64,000 bases of DNA, from the NCBI GenBank assembly GCA_002394205.1, contig DGTC01000046.1, positions 1 to 64,000 of the forward strand, given 5' to 3'. The notes beneath the pieces were generated by a model. That model worked only from the letters and a program-made list of their open reading frames with translations. It did no database searches and had not been told where the DNA came from. Each line of letters starts with the position of its first letter. The stretch's first letter is position 1. The DNA comes from Lachnospira sp. UBA4346. Lineage in GTDB: Bacteria; Bacillota; Clostridia; Lachnospirales; Lachnospiraceae. This document shows positions 16,053 to 25,229 of the stretch, piece after piece. A program made the translations under genes and the position numbers.

Positions 16053-18329
16053 TTATTCTACATTTTTCAAGGCTTCTTCCAGCGGAATCTTGCGAATCTT
16101 GATAAATTGTAATATTAAAACAACGAAATAACTTGCAAGTCCGAATAAAAACATTTCAACAAATACAAAATTTGAAATAATATATGGCACATATCCTGTC
16201 ATTTCCTGATATAAATATGTATGGAACAGATAATCTAACAGTGCATCAATACAAGGAATACTGACAAGCAGTCCGACAATAACAACAACTGTTGTCGATG
16301 TAATATAGAGCTTACCAATCTCCATATTAGAATATCCTAAGATTTTCACCATGGAAATGGACTGTGTGTTCTTTTCAATAATCTGCTTTGACAACAGATA
16401 CATCAATAAGATAAACATAATCACACCGAATACCTTAAATAATGCCATAAAATCTCCCATTGATACCTTCAGCTGATTAGAAATCTTTAAATAATCATCC
16501 TGCGTAACTGTAGCTGCAATATATTTATCATCAATATCTGTAATTTCATCCTGTGCAAAATAACCACTATAATAATCATTTTCCTTGTCAAAGGTTTCAC
16601 AAAATTCAGTACGATTCATAAAAATCGCAACGGCAGCATCATATTTATATTCTGCCGCAACCTCAAATGTATATTCTTCCTTTGTATAACTGTCTACGAG
16701 CTGTAAGGTATCTCCCACACGCAGTCCGTATTTATCCATATATCCATTGGAAGCAAGCACCTTCCCCTTTGGAATCGCAGCTGTTATATAACGGCTGTCT
16801 GACGCAACGCCATAAATGGTAACATCTTCCTTCATGAATTTCTCTGTATTGGTCTCTAACTCTGTTACTGCATATTTTTCAGCATCTTTCATCTTCGTTT
16901 CAACCGGAGTTTTTAAAATATACTGATATTTCGCAATTAAGCTATCCTGAATAAGTGCTGTATAATCTTCTAACATCGGTTCCATCATTTCCCCGAAACA
17001 CATAATCAAACCGGCAAATGCAATTCCAAGTACCAATGTCAAATAATTGGATACATTCTGAAACAGGATTCTAAAACGAAAACGATGTAAAAATGGGATT
17101 CGACTGCTTAAATGAATTGCCTTGCGCTTTCCATGCTTCTTCAAATCCCTGCGTAAAAACTGCTGTGGTGTCAAACGAAGTTTTCTAATCAATACAAACG
17201 TGTTAATCACCAGCATTAATAACACGGGAACAACTGTCGTATCTACAAATGCTTCCATATTCCACAATGTTTCATATGTACACAGACTGTAACTGTTATA
17301 ATACAAATCTGCCATATACTGCTTAATGACTGTATATCCAATGATATTTCCAATGCCTGCTGCAATCAGCGTTACGACAACCGGAATGGCAAGATAATGT
17401 CGGATGAGTTCCCATTTGGTATAACCTAATGCACGAAGTGTTCCAATAACCCCTGCCTCTGCACTTATTGTATTAGAAATGGTAATGGCAAATACAAATG
17501 CGATAATTGCCACAACAATATAATCAAACAATAAAAACATGGCCTTATCGCTGCCCATATCTTCTCCGGTAAACTGAATCGCCTTATTCGCATACTGTGG
17601 AATGAAATCTTTCAATGCAACCTGCTTTTTTAAAACTTCCAACACATCATCTGCTGCATCTTTTTCTTCTGTTTCCGCCTCATGTGCCTGATTGTGATAT
17701 GCCCATGCATAAGCATATTCCGGTGTATTCTCATCATTCCAATAAGTTGCAAATGCATCCTGTGTCATCAGTCCGACACCAAAATGAATCGAATCAAACA
17801 TCATATCGGAATTATTTTCAAACAGACAGCTGTAATCTGGCAGCGCAACAAATCCTGTAATTGTGAAATCTTTGCCAATCATATGAATGGTATCGCCAAC
17901 TTGTAAATGAACATTTTTCGCAAATACACGATCCATCGCCACTTCAGAATCTGTCTGCGGCATAACACCTTCCATCAAACATTCTAAGTTCAAATCCTCT
18001 CTGTCCGGATAGACACGAAGTTTTGCATGTTCTGCCAGTCCGTCAACCGCTTCATCTGCATACCACATGTTATAAATCGAAATATCTGCATCTTTTTCAA
18101 TTGTCTCTATCATCTTCTCATCCAATTTCATCGCAGATACAAAATGTCCATCTTCTATATTATATTTATCAAATCCTTCTTTATAAGCAGCGGCCATACT
18201 ATTATCTGCAACCAGAAATCCCGATACCAGACAAATAAGCATAATCATAAATGCAAAAATAACAAGATATTTTGCAAAGTCCTGACGAAATTCCCGAAGT
18301 ATTCTTTTTCGCAATGGATTCTTCTTCAT
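16053..18329 (-). CDS. ABC exporter permease, FtsX/MacB type
   Basis: A 758-residue membrane protein starting MKKNPLRKRILREFRQDF (AAGGAG 7 bases upstream; a longer in-frame start at 18347 lacks a site). One N-terminal helix, a large extracytoplasmic domain (ADNSMAAAYKEGFDKY onward), a three-helix FtsX core (IVVAIIAFVFAITISNTISA), a second large external domain and a second FtsX core near the C-terminus. The ATPase gene ends 11 bp upstream, so the pair is co-transcribed. This architecture is usual for macrolide/peptide exporters or lipoprotein-handling systems; the substrate is unknown. Confidence 0.88.
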   Translation of the reverse strand: MKKNPLRKRILREFRQDFAKYLVIFAFMIMLICLVSGFLVADNSMAAAYKEGFDKYNIEDGHFVSAMKLDEKMIETIEKDADISIYNMWYADEAVDGLAEHAKLRVYPDREDLNLECLMEGVMPQTDSEVAMDRVFAKNVHLQVGDTIHMIGKDFTITGFVALPDYSCLFENNSDMMFDSIHFGVGLMTQDAFATYWNDENTPEYAYAWAYHNQAHEAETEEKDAADDVLEVLKKQVALKDFIPQYANKAIQFTGEDMGSDKAMFLLFDYIVVAIIAFVFAITISNTISAEAGVIGTLRALGYTKWELIRHYLAIPVVVTLIAAGIGNIIGYTVIKQYMADLYYNSYSLCTYETLWNMEAFVDTTVVPVLLMLVINTFVLIRKLRLTPQQFLRRDLKKHGKRKAIHLSSRIPFLHRFRFRILFQNVSNYLTLVLGIAFAGLIMCFGEMMEPMLEDYTALIQDSLIAKYQYILKTPVETKMKDAEKYAVTELETNTEKFMKEDVTIYGVASDSRYITAAIPKGKVLASNGYMDKYGLRVGDTLQLVDSYTKEEYTFEVAAEYKYDAAVAIFMNRTEFCETFDKENDYYSGYFAQDEITDIDDKYIAATVTQDDYLKISNQLKVSMGDFMALFKVFGVIMFILLMYLLSKQIIEKNTQSISMVKILGYSNMEIGKLYITSTTVVVIVGLLVSIPCIDALLDYLFHTYLYQEMTGYVPYIISNFVFVEMFLFGLASYFVVLILQFIKIRKIPLEEALKNVE

Positions 18330-18340
18330 TATTATTCTCC

Positions 18341-19039
18341 TTACCACTCTAAATCTGCTGCTGAAATCTTCTCATCATTTTCATAATCTTTCCGAATCTG
18401 ACCATCTCGTAGAATAATGACACGATCTGCCATTTTCTGAATCGCATCATTGTGTGTAACCATAAGAATCGTATTGCCATATTTCTGGTTTACCTCTTCA
18501 ATCAGACGCAAAATATCCTTTGATGTATGATAATCTAGAGCTCCTGTCGGTTCATCACACAACAGAATGTCCGGATTCTTAATAATCGCACGGCCGATTG
18601 CAGTTCTCTGCTGCTGACCACCGGATAACTGATTCGGCAGCTTATTCTGATGCTCATATAAGCCTAAGGTATGCAGCAAATCATCCATATCCAACGGATT
18701 CTTGCTTAAAAATGCGCCTGTCTCGATATTTTCCCGAACTGTCAGATTCGGAATCAGATTATACATCTGGAAAATATAACCCAAATGCTCTCTTCTAAAA
18801 CGTGTCAATTCCTTATCAGACAACTGCGCCATCTTCTCACCTTCCACGGCTACATATCCTGCATCGGCCGTGTCGATTCCACCGATAATATTAAGAAGCG
18901 TTGACTTACCAGAACCGGACGGTCCTAATAAGACACACATCTTTCCACGCTCCATTGCAAAATGAATTCCCTTTAGTACTTCTACACGGCTCTCGCCACT
19001 GCCGAAGCTCTTTTGAATATCACTGACCTCTAAAAACAT
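18341..19039 (-). CDS. ABC transporter ATP-binding protein (MacB/LolD type)
   Basis: A 232-residue ATPase: Walker A GPSGSGKST, Q-loop FQMYNLIPNLTV, signature LSGGQQQRTAIGRAI, Walker B ILLCDEPTGALD and H-loop VTHND. It powers the FtsX-type permease encoded immediately downstream. GGGAG lies 6 bases upstream of the ATG. Confidence 0.95.
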   Translation of the reverse strand: MFLEVSDIQKSFGSGESRVEVLKGIHFAMERGKMCVLLGPSGSGKSTLLNIIGGIDTADAGYVAVEGEKMAQLSDKELTRFRREHLGYIFQMYNLIPNLTVRENIETGAFLSKNPLDMDDLLHTLGLYEHQNKLPNQLSGGQQQRTAIGRAIIKNPDILLCDEPTGALDYHTSKDILRLIEEVNQKYGNTILMVTHNDAIQKMADRVIILRDGQIRKDYENDEKISAADLEW

Positions 19040-19129
19040 ACATTTCTCCCATCTTTCCTAATAAATAATTCTGATACCACATACATCTGCTACATCTGAA
19101 TCATTATTAATAAATTTTAGTGCTTTGTG

Positions 19130-19147
19130 TTAGTTGAAACTAACATC
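19130..19147. promoter_or_regulatory. Perfect palindrome upstream of the ABC exporter
   Basis: TGTTAGTT-GA-AACTAACA, an 8+2+8 perfect dyad 91-108 bp upstream of the ATPase gene. It resembles a TetR or MarR operator; no matching regulator gene is adjacent. Confidence 0.5.
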
Positions 19148-19335
19148 GTTTCCTATTATAATATTTATACAATTTATGTGCAATAATATACTTGTTTGAA
19201 TGTTGTGTGTATATTGATAAATTTTTCTCATATAATGAAATATTTTGCAAAAAATCACATGCAATTTATCACGATATAGAGACATAAATTATATCATTTG
19301 GCATACATTCACATCATATTGGTACAAATGTATCA

Positions 19336-19353
19336 TTGTTAAATTATTGACAA
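19336..19353. promoter_or_regulatory. Rex-like operator 1, overlapping the adhE -35
   Basis: TTGTTAA-ATTA-TTGACAA differs at one base from the Rex consensus TTGTTAA-N4-TTAACAA. Rex is the NADH/NAD-sensing repressor of fermentation genes. The right half contains the -35 hexamer, so binding would block RNA polymerase. Confidence 0.78.
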
Positions 19354-19375
19354 TGTTCACATTTTCGTATATAAT
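19347..19375 (+). promoter_or_regulatory. Consensus promoter of adhE
   Basis: TTGACA (19347-19352), exactly 17 bp, TATAAT (19370-19375): both hexamers match the vegetative consensus. The start codon is 53 bp after the -10. Confidence 0.9.
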
Positions 19376-19383
19376 GTAGTTGT

Positions 19384-19401
19384 TTGTTAATATTTTATCA
19401 A
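19384..19401. promoter_or_regulatory. Rex-like operator 2 near the adhE transcription start
   Basis: TTGTTAA-TATT-TTATCAA, one mismatch from the Rex consensus, 48 bp from operator 1 and just downstream of the predicted +1. Confidence 0.6.
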
Positions 19402-19428
19402 TCTTTTATTTGAAAGGAAGGATTTATT

Positions 19429-22062
19429 ATGGCAGAGAATCAGAAAAATCAATTCATTGTAGATTCCGTTGAGGCGCTTGAAGAACGTATCGCAAAGGTA
19501 CGTGAGGCACAGCGGTTGTTTGCAACGTATTCACAGGAACAGGTTGACCGCATCTTTACTGCTGCTTCTATCGCAGCCAACCAGGCACGTATTCCACTTG
19601 CGAAGATGGCAGTTGCTGAGACTGGTATGGGTATTGTTGAAGATAAGGTTATCAAGAATCATTTTGCTTCTGAATACATCTATAACGCATATCGTGACAC
19701 AAAGACATGTGGTGTCATTGAAGAAGATCCTGCATTCGGTATTAAGCGAATCGCTGAACCAATCGGTGTCGTTGCAGCTGTTATTCCAACAACGAACCCG
19801 ACTTCCACTGCAATCTTTAAGGCGTTAATCAGCTTAAAGACACGAAACGGAATCATCATCAGTCCACATCCTCGTGCAAAGCAAAGCACCATCGAAGCTG
19901 CAAAAATTATCTTAGATGCAGCGGTTGCAGCCGGCGCACCGGAAGGTATCATCGGCTGGATTGATGTTCCTTCCTTAGAATTAACCAATACATTAATGAA
20001 AGAAGCAGATATTATTCTTGCAACCGGCGGTCCCGGCATGGTAAAAGCAGCCTACTCTTCCGGCAAACCGGCATTAGGCGTTGGTGCAGGCAATACACCT
20101 GCGATTATTGATGAGAGTGCCAATATTACACTCGCCGTCAATTCCATCATCCATTCAAAAACATTTGATAACGGTATGATTTGTGCATCCGAACAGTCTG
20201 TCATCGTTGATAAGAAAGTATATAAAGCTGTCAAAGAAGAATTTACTGCGCGTGGCTGTCACTTCCTGACAAAAACAGAAATTGATAAGGTTCGTAAGAC
20301 CATCTTAATCAATGGCTCCTTAAATGCCAAAATCGTTGGTCAGAGTGCATATAATATCGGAAAACTTGCAGGAATTACCGTTCCAGAAACAACAAAGATT
20401 CTAATCGGTGAAGTAACTTCTGTGGATTTATCAGAAGAATTTGCACATGAGAAGCTCTCTCCTGTTCTTGCAATGTATAAAGCAGAGAATTTCGATGATG
20501 CGATTGCCAAAGCAGAACATTTAATTGCCGATGGCGGATATGGTCACACCTCTTCTCTGTATATTAATATAGAACCAAATCAGGAGAAGATTGCAAAATT
20601 CTCTGAAGCGATGAAGACTTGTCGAATTCTTATCAATACACCTTCTTCACAGGGTGGTATCGGTGATATTTACAACTTTAAGATGACTCCTTCCCTTACA
20701 CTCGGCTGTGGTTCATGGGGTGGCAATTCCATCTCTGAAAATATTAGCGTGAAACATTTATTAAACATTAAAAATGTTGCTGAAAGGAGAGAAAATATGT
20801 TGTGGTTCCGTGCCCCAGAAAAGGTATATTTCAAGAAAGGCTGTCTGCCGGTTGCCCTAGATGAACTCGGTAAGGTAATGGGCAAGAAGAAAGTCTTTAT
20901 CGTAACAGACCAGTTCTTATACAAGAATGGTTATACCAAATGTGTAACAGATAAATTAGATGAACTCGGTATTATGCATACCTGCTTCTATGATGTGGAA
21001 CCGGACCCAACCTTAAAATCAGCAACCGAAGGTGCGAAGCAGATGACACTGTTTGAGCCGGACTGCATTATTGCAATCGGTGGTGGTTCTGCGATGGATG
21101 CTGCTAAGATTATGTGGGTATTATATGAGCATCCAGAAGTTGATTTCCTTGATATGGCAATGCGTTTTATGGATATTCGCAAACGTATCTATACCTTCCC
21201 TAAGATGGGTGAGAAGGCTTACTTTATCGCCATTCCAACTTCTTCAGGAACAGGTTCAGAGGTAACTCCATTTGCCGTTATTACCGATCAGAATACAGGT
21301 ATTAAATATCCACTTGCCGATTATGAACTGCTGCCAAAGATGGCTATTATTGATGCCGACCTGATGATGAATCAGCCTAAGGGACTGACTGCTTCTTCTG
21401 GTATCGATGCACTTTCTCATGCATTAGAGGCATATGCTTCTATTATGGCAACAGATTACACAGATGGACTCGCACTCAAGGCAATGAAGAATATTTTCAA
21501 ATATCTGCCTGCTGCATACAACAATGGGCCACACGATGCGAAAGCAAGAGAGATGATGGCAAATGCTTCTACAATGGCTGGTATGGCATTTGCAAATGCC
21601 TTCTTAGGTGTCTGCCATTCTATGGCGCACAAATTAGGCGCATTCCATCACATCCAGCATGGTGTTGCAAACGCACTGCTCTTAACAGAGGTGATGCGCT
21701 TCAATGCTTCTGAAACACCAGTTAAAATGGGAACATTCCCGCAGTATGAATATCCACACTGCAAAGAACGTTACTTAGAATGTGCAAGATTCGTGGGTAT
21801 CACAGGCAAAGATGATGATGAAGTATTTGAAAACTTCCTTCAGGCAATCGAAGATTTAAAAACTGCCGTCGGTATCAAACCTACCATCGCAGATTATGGG
21901 GTTGAAGAGAAAGACTTCTTAGCAACCTTAGATGAAATGGTTGAAAATGCGTTCGATGATCAGTGTACCGGTGCCAACCCACGTTACCCATTGATGAAGG
22001 AAATCAAGGCAATGTATTTAAAGGCTTACTATGGTAAAGATGTTGATCCGGATACAATCTAG
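19429..22062 (+). CDS. adhE: Bifunctional acetaldehyde-CoA/alcohol dehydrogenase
   Basis: An 877-residue fusion of the usual length. The N-terminal aldehyde dehydrogenase half (to about 440) has IPTTNPTSTAIFKAL, LATGGPGMVKAA and the catalytic Cys252 in NGMICASEQS. The C-terminal iron-type alcohol dehydrogenase half has GGGSAMDAAKI, PTSSGTGSEVTPFAVI and iron-binding His residues in SHALEAYAS, HSMAHKLGAFHHIQHG. It reduces acetyl-CoA to ethanol with two NADH, regenerating NAD. It probably assembles into spirosomes. AAGGAAGG precedes the ATG. Its promoter is overlapped by a Rex-like site. It is on the opposite strand to most neighbours. Confidence 0.97.
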   Translation: MAENQKNQFIVDSVEALEERIAKVREAQRLFATYSQEQVDRIFTAASIAANQARIPLAKMAVAETGMGIVEDKVIKNHFASEYIYNAYRDTKTCGVIEEDPAFGIKRIAEPIGVVAAVIPTTNPTSTAIFKALISLKTRNGIIISPHPRAKQSTIEAAKIILDAAVAAGAPEGIIGWIDVPSLELTNTLMKEADIILATGGPGMVKAAYSSGKPALGVGAGNTPAIIDESANITLAVNSIIHSKTFDNGMICASEQSVIVDKKVYKAVKEEFTARGCHFLTKTEIDKVRKTILINGSLNAKIVGQSAYNIGKLAGITVPETTKILIGEVTSVDLSEEFAHEKLSPVLAMYKAENFDDAIAKAEHLIADGGYGHTSSLYINIEPNQEKIAKFSEAMKTCRILINTPSSQGGIGDIYNFKMTPSLTLGCGSWGGNSISENISVKHLLNIKNVAERRENMLWFRAPEKVYFKKGCLPVALDELGKVMGKKKVFIVTDQFLYKNGYTKCVTDKLDELGIMHTCFYDVEPDPTLKSATEGAKQMTLFEPDCIIAIGGGSAMDAAKIMWVLYEHPEVDFLDMAMRFMDIRKRIYTFPKMGEKAYFIAIPTSSGTGSEVTPFAVITDQNTGIKYPLADYELLPKMAIIDADLMMNQPKGLTASSGIDALSHALEAYASIMATDYTDGLALKAMKNIFKYLPAAYNNGPHDAKAREMMANASTMAGMAFANAFLGVCHSMAHKLGAFHHIQHGVANALLLTEVMRFNASETPVKMGTFPQYEYPHCKERYLECARFVGITGKDDDEVFENFLQAIEDLKTAVGIKPTIADYGVEEKDFLATLDEMVENAFDDQCTGANPRYPLMKEIKAMYLKAYYGKDVDPDTI

Positions 22063-22160
22063 AAATACGTTATTTATTGAAACGGTTGAAACAATGTGCG
22101 ATTTTCGTGAAAATGTTCTGACAAACTGTCAGCAATAAACGATAAATCGACTTAACGTGT

Positions 22161-22187
22161 TGGAGCAGCACATACCCAAATGCTCCA
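22161..22187 (+). repeat. Stem-loop just upstream of the APH-fold gene
   Basis: TGGAGCA pairs with TGCTCCA around a 13-base loop, and its 3' arm ends 4 bases before the GGAG ribosome site of the next gene. It could attenuate read-through from adhE or affect translation. Confidence 0.4.
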
Positions 22188-22201
22188 GAATGGAGATTTC
22201 T

Positions 22202-22975
22202 ATGAGTAATTCAACGAAAAAATGTATTGCAAAAAATGAAAAAAAAGCCGTTTATGTAGAAAACGGCAAAGCAACGAAAATATTTGCTGCAGATTATAAC
22301 AAATCAGACGTATTATATGAAGCACTGAATACTGCCAGAGTAGAAGATGCCGGTGTCGCAATTCCGAAATTATTATCTGTATCTGTCGAAAATAACCAGT
22401 GGGCAATTACCAGCGAATATGTAGAAGGACCTACTTTAACAGAACTTCTTATCGCACATCCGGAAAAAGAAGCAGACTACTTAAATGCATTTGTCGATTA
22501 CCAGATTGCATTTGCAAAGAAAAGCAATCCGCTGTTATTAAAGCTCAAAGATAAATTAAAACGTCAGATAGATTCCTTAAAGGACGGGATTGACGGCAGC
22601 GTCTTGTATGAATTATCTGCAAGATTGGAATCTATGCCAAAGCACACAAAGCTCTGCCATGGTGACTACTGTCCGGACAATGTCATCCTACAGACAGATG
22701 ATGCCGGAAATATCACAAACATCACTGCTGTTGACTGGGTTCATGCCACACAGGGCAATGCCAGTGCTGATGCTGCAAACACTTATCTGTTATTAAAACT
22801 TACAAATGAGTCCCTCGCAGATGCCTACTTAGACCTGTTTTGTGAGAAAACGAATACAAAGAAATCCTATGTTACAACCTGGATTCCAATCGTCGCCGCC
22901 GCCCGCTTAACAAAGGGCAACGAAAACGAGAAAGCACTGTTAGAACAGTGGATTGATATCGTAGACTTCCAGTAA
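22202..22975 (+). CDS. APH/choline-kinase-fold phosphotransferase
   Basis: A 257-residue kinase-like protein. The catalytic loop is LCHGDYCPDNVIL (residues ~152-164) and the metal-binding motif is AVDWVHA, where the family usually has xDFE or xDW. The N-terminal lobe has ATKIFAADYNKSDVLYEALN with a probable ATP-binding Lys. The start at 22202 has GGAG 6 bases upstream; an in-frame ATG-less extension to 22157 is not used. The substrate could be an aminoglycoside, choline, a sugar or a protein; the sequence does not decide. It is 139 bp after adhE on the same strand. Confidence 0.75.
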   Translation: MSNSTKKCIAKNEKKAVYVENGKATKIFAADYNKSDVLYEALNTARVEDAGVAIPKLLSVSVENNQWAITSEYVEGPTLTELLIAHPEKEADYLNAFVDYQIAFAKKSNPLLLKLKDKLKRQIDSLKDGIDGSVLYELSARLESMPKHTKLCHGDYCPDNVILQTDDAGNITNITAVDWVHATQGNASADAANTYLLLKLTNESLADAYLDLFCEKTNTKKSYVTTWIPIVAAARLTKGNENEKALLEQWIDIVDFQ

Positions 22976-23167
22976 GTGTTACGCTCATTAAAATTAGAAT
23001 GATAACTTTGAACATTATCATTCGAGTGTCAAAAGATGCTATAAAACATACATTGATGGCGAATTACACAGTAATTTCTTCCTTTTTGCAAGGTGCGCAT
23101 CCTCACGGAGTGTTTTATTTCTTATGAAATAAAACTCCAGCTCCTAGAACTTCCCAGAATCGAAGCC

Positions 23168-23258
23168 TTTGCTGAAATTTAAGTTGGTAGTTCTTGGAGA
23201 TTCGTTCCCAACGAAGTTTGCGTTTAAATTTGTGCAATTTGCCATCTTGAAACATAAA
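23168..23258. repeat. Dispersed intergenic repeat, copy 1
   Basis: About 90 bp beginning TTTGCTGAAATTTAAGTTGG and containing GTTCCCAACGAA matches, with scattered changes, a second copy at 31440-31580. The stretch 22976-23419 contains no convincing gene. Confidence 0.55.
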
Positions 23259-23297
23259 CTGCATCTTTTGACACCGAATCATATTAGAAAAACGCAC

Positions 23298-23375
23298 AAC
23301 AACGCCGACACGAAAGAATTGATATATCCTCTACTACATAGAGAATCATTCAAACTTCTTTGTGTCGGCGTTGTT
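23298..23375. repeat. Large hairpin with a 14-bp perfect stem
   Basis: AACAACGCCGACAC (23298-23311) pairs with GTGTCGGCGTTGTT (23362-23375); the interior has further imperfect pairing. Short T-runs follow on both sides, so it may act as a bidirectional terminator between the APH-fold gene and the small minus-strand gene. Confidence 0.6.
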
Positions 23376-23419
23376 ATTTTGGTATTCTTATACGAACCCA
23401 TATTCATTTGATAACTGTC

Positions 23420-23575
23420 TTAATCTCTCTTGTTCTTTTCTTTTTCAATATAATCGCATATGAAATCAATCTTCTTTGCATATTCCTTAACAAAACGAAT
23501 TCCACGAATTACTAAAACAATGATAGCAATCCATAAAACCAAATTAATAACAGACCATAATACATCAAAAACCAT
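23420..23575 (-). CDS. Small single-pass membrane protein, 51 residues
   Basis: MVFDVLWSVINLVLWIAIIV starts a protein with one membrane helix (residues ~5-24) and a charged cytoplasmic tail (EYAKKIDFICDYIEKEKNKR). GGGAGG lies 8 bases upstream of the ATG. I do not recognise the family; the shape resembles DUF4083-like or other tiny membrane proteins. It is the last gene of the duplicated array. Confidence 0.6.
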   Translation of the reverse strand: MVFDVLWSVINLVLWIAIIVLVIRGIRFVKEYAKKIDFICDYIEKEKNKRD

Positions 23576-23610
23576 CTTAAAATCCTCCCAATTTCATATA
23601 TAATTATTTT

Positions 23611-23848
23611 CTAATACTCCCCATAACTATCCAAACAGATTCCTGCAAACTTCGCAATAATTCGACATTGCCGCTCTATTTCCTCGTAATTAGCTACTGT
23701 CATGGGAACCGATGTCTGCAGAAATTACACCAATGACTTTTGCCATTGTATTTTTATGTGTCGTATACAATATACATCCTATCATAAGACCTAGCAATAT
23801 AACAAGTATTCCTGCGCCATATTGATATTTTCTGGGAAACTTTTTCAT
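23611..23848 (-). pseudogene. Family Y copy with an internal deletion (Y0)
   Basis: The N-terminus (MKKFPRKYQYGAGILVILLG) matches protein Y1 downstream of 25685 almost exactly, and the last 40 codons match the Y C-terminus ending LDSYGE. The central ~75 codons are missing, and the join after KVIG shifts the frame into a stop. The start-stop span given is that of the intact family. Confidence 0.8.
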
Positions 23849-23910
23849 TGCAGATACCCCCATTACAAGTTCAATCAGAACGAATATTGCTTACAAATCC
23901 AGTCTCACCG

Positions 23911-24378
23911 TTATTTTATGTACGTACCTGCCTTTTGAAACAATGCCTCCAAGGCATCTTTATCATAGTCAATCCGACACTTTTCATACTGAACAGAACT
24001 ATCATTTCCATGTGCAAATACAATATGTACCGGTTCACTTCCCTGATTGTATCGAATGTCCATACAATAAGAATTATATGACCTGTTATCCTCAAAAGGC
24101 TTTACCTGATACATCGGCACTTCTCTCAAATAATCCATAATCTCTTCAATCATCGCCTTATCGGTAACATCCCCTTCGATTTTTAACATTGGCATTGCAT
24201 TTACCCGAATTGAATCAATCTGCTCTGCATCCGCAATCCAGTTCTTCTCATATGGAATCTGCTCTTCCACAACCTCACGATGCTGATATGCATACACGCC
24301 TACACATCCTGCAACAACACATACAATTACAAGAATAAGTCCTACACAAAATGGATATTTTTTTACAAATTTTTTCAT
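23911..24378 (-). CDS. Family X exported protein, copy X1
   Basis: A 155-residue protein with a single N-terminal membrane helix (YPFCVGLILVIVCVVAGCVG) and an extracytoplasmic domain (IDSIRVNAMPMLKIEGDVTD, YNSYCMDIRYNQGSEPVHIV). The start at 24378 is six bases after GGAGG. It is nearly identical (about four substitutions in the shared region) to X2 at 26600-27067. There is a possible lipobox-like VVAGC, but the preceding helix is long, so a membrane anchor or lipoprotein are both possible. The function is unknown. The downstream flank is also duplicated. Confidence 0.72.
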   Translation of the reverse strand: MKKFVKKYPFCVGLILVIVCVVAGCVGVYAYQHREVVEEQIPYEKNWIADAEQIDSIRVNAMPMLKIEGDVTDKAMIEEIMDYLREVPMYQVKPFEDNRSYNSYCMDIRYNQGSEPVHIVFAHGNDSSVQYEKCRIDYDKDALEALFQKAGTYIK

Positions 24379-24590
24379 AAGCATCCTCCCCAAACACTAA
24401 TTTTTAAGAATTATTAATCCACTCTAATTTTGCTGACCTCCCCCCATTTTATTTCTAATAATTCTGTTTCTTTTCGCCTATATATATGGATTTAGTTTTA
24501 TTTTAATATAAATACTATTTTTATACAATAATATTCTATTCCTATTTTTATGATATATAAAATGTACTGTTTCTACGAACTATATTTCTA

Positions 24591-25208
24591 CTACTCCTTT
24601 TTACACTGTTGACAATAAAAATATTTTGATGCGGCATAACCAGCCACACTCCAGATTATAAGAAATCCCAGCAATAATACAATCAGAGTCCATTGCTGCA
24701 CAAAACTCACCAAAAGAATCATAAGAACCATCAAAATAATTCCTACAACACCTGCGAACCGATTACTCTTTTTCCATGTTATATCATTATGCATACTGTA
24801 TTTTGTACGCAGTCCGTACCAACGATTCTTCGGCGATAGTATCATACCAATGCTCGCACATAATAACATCGCAGAAAGAATCAGTATTGATAATTTTGCG
24901 CTATAATCAACCTGTTCTACATTCATGCATACCCGAATGATTGTATAGAAATAATACGCAAGCATAATCATCACATCAACAAACAAAATAACCGATGCCG
25001 TCTGAATGGTATTACGTCCTTCCAGATATTCTTGTGCTTTTTTCCCGGATTCCTTTTGTATGACTTTCGTAAAATGTCTCTCAATAAGTTCAAATAAAAG
25101 CGTTAATTTCACAAATATCCAAGGTGCATATAACATTCCAAATTGCGGTGTCACGCCGTTTATTCGTTTATGTACGTGAAAATCAACGGATAAAATATGT
25201 GGCAACAC
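24591..25208 (-). pseudogene. SdpI-family (immunity-like) membrane protein, 5'-truncated
   Basis: About 205 codons. The C-terminal half has the SdpI signature NRWYGLRTKYSMHNDITWKK followed by a helix pair, and the N-terminus resembles the middle of a DUF1648 domain. The first membrane helix is missing, there is no ribosome site, and the only possible start is a GTG at 25208 in frame with, and 19 bases after, the stop of gene Y1. SdpI proteins give immunity to the SdpC toxin in Bacillus. I read it as a gene whose 5' end was replaced by the Y1 duplication. Confidence 0.6.
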
Positions 25209-25229
25209 GAAATATGCACACTGTTTTAT

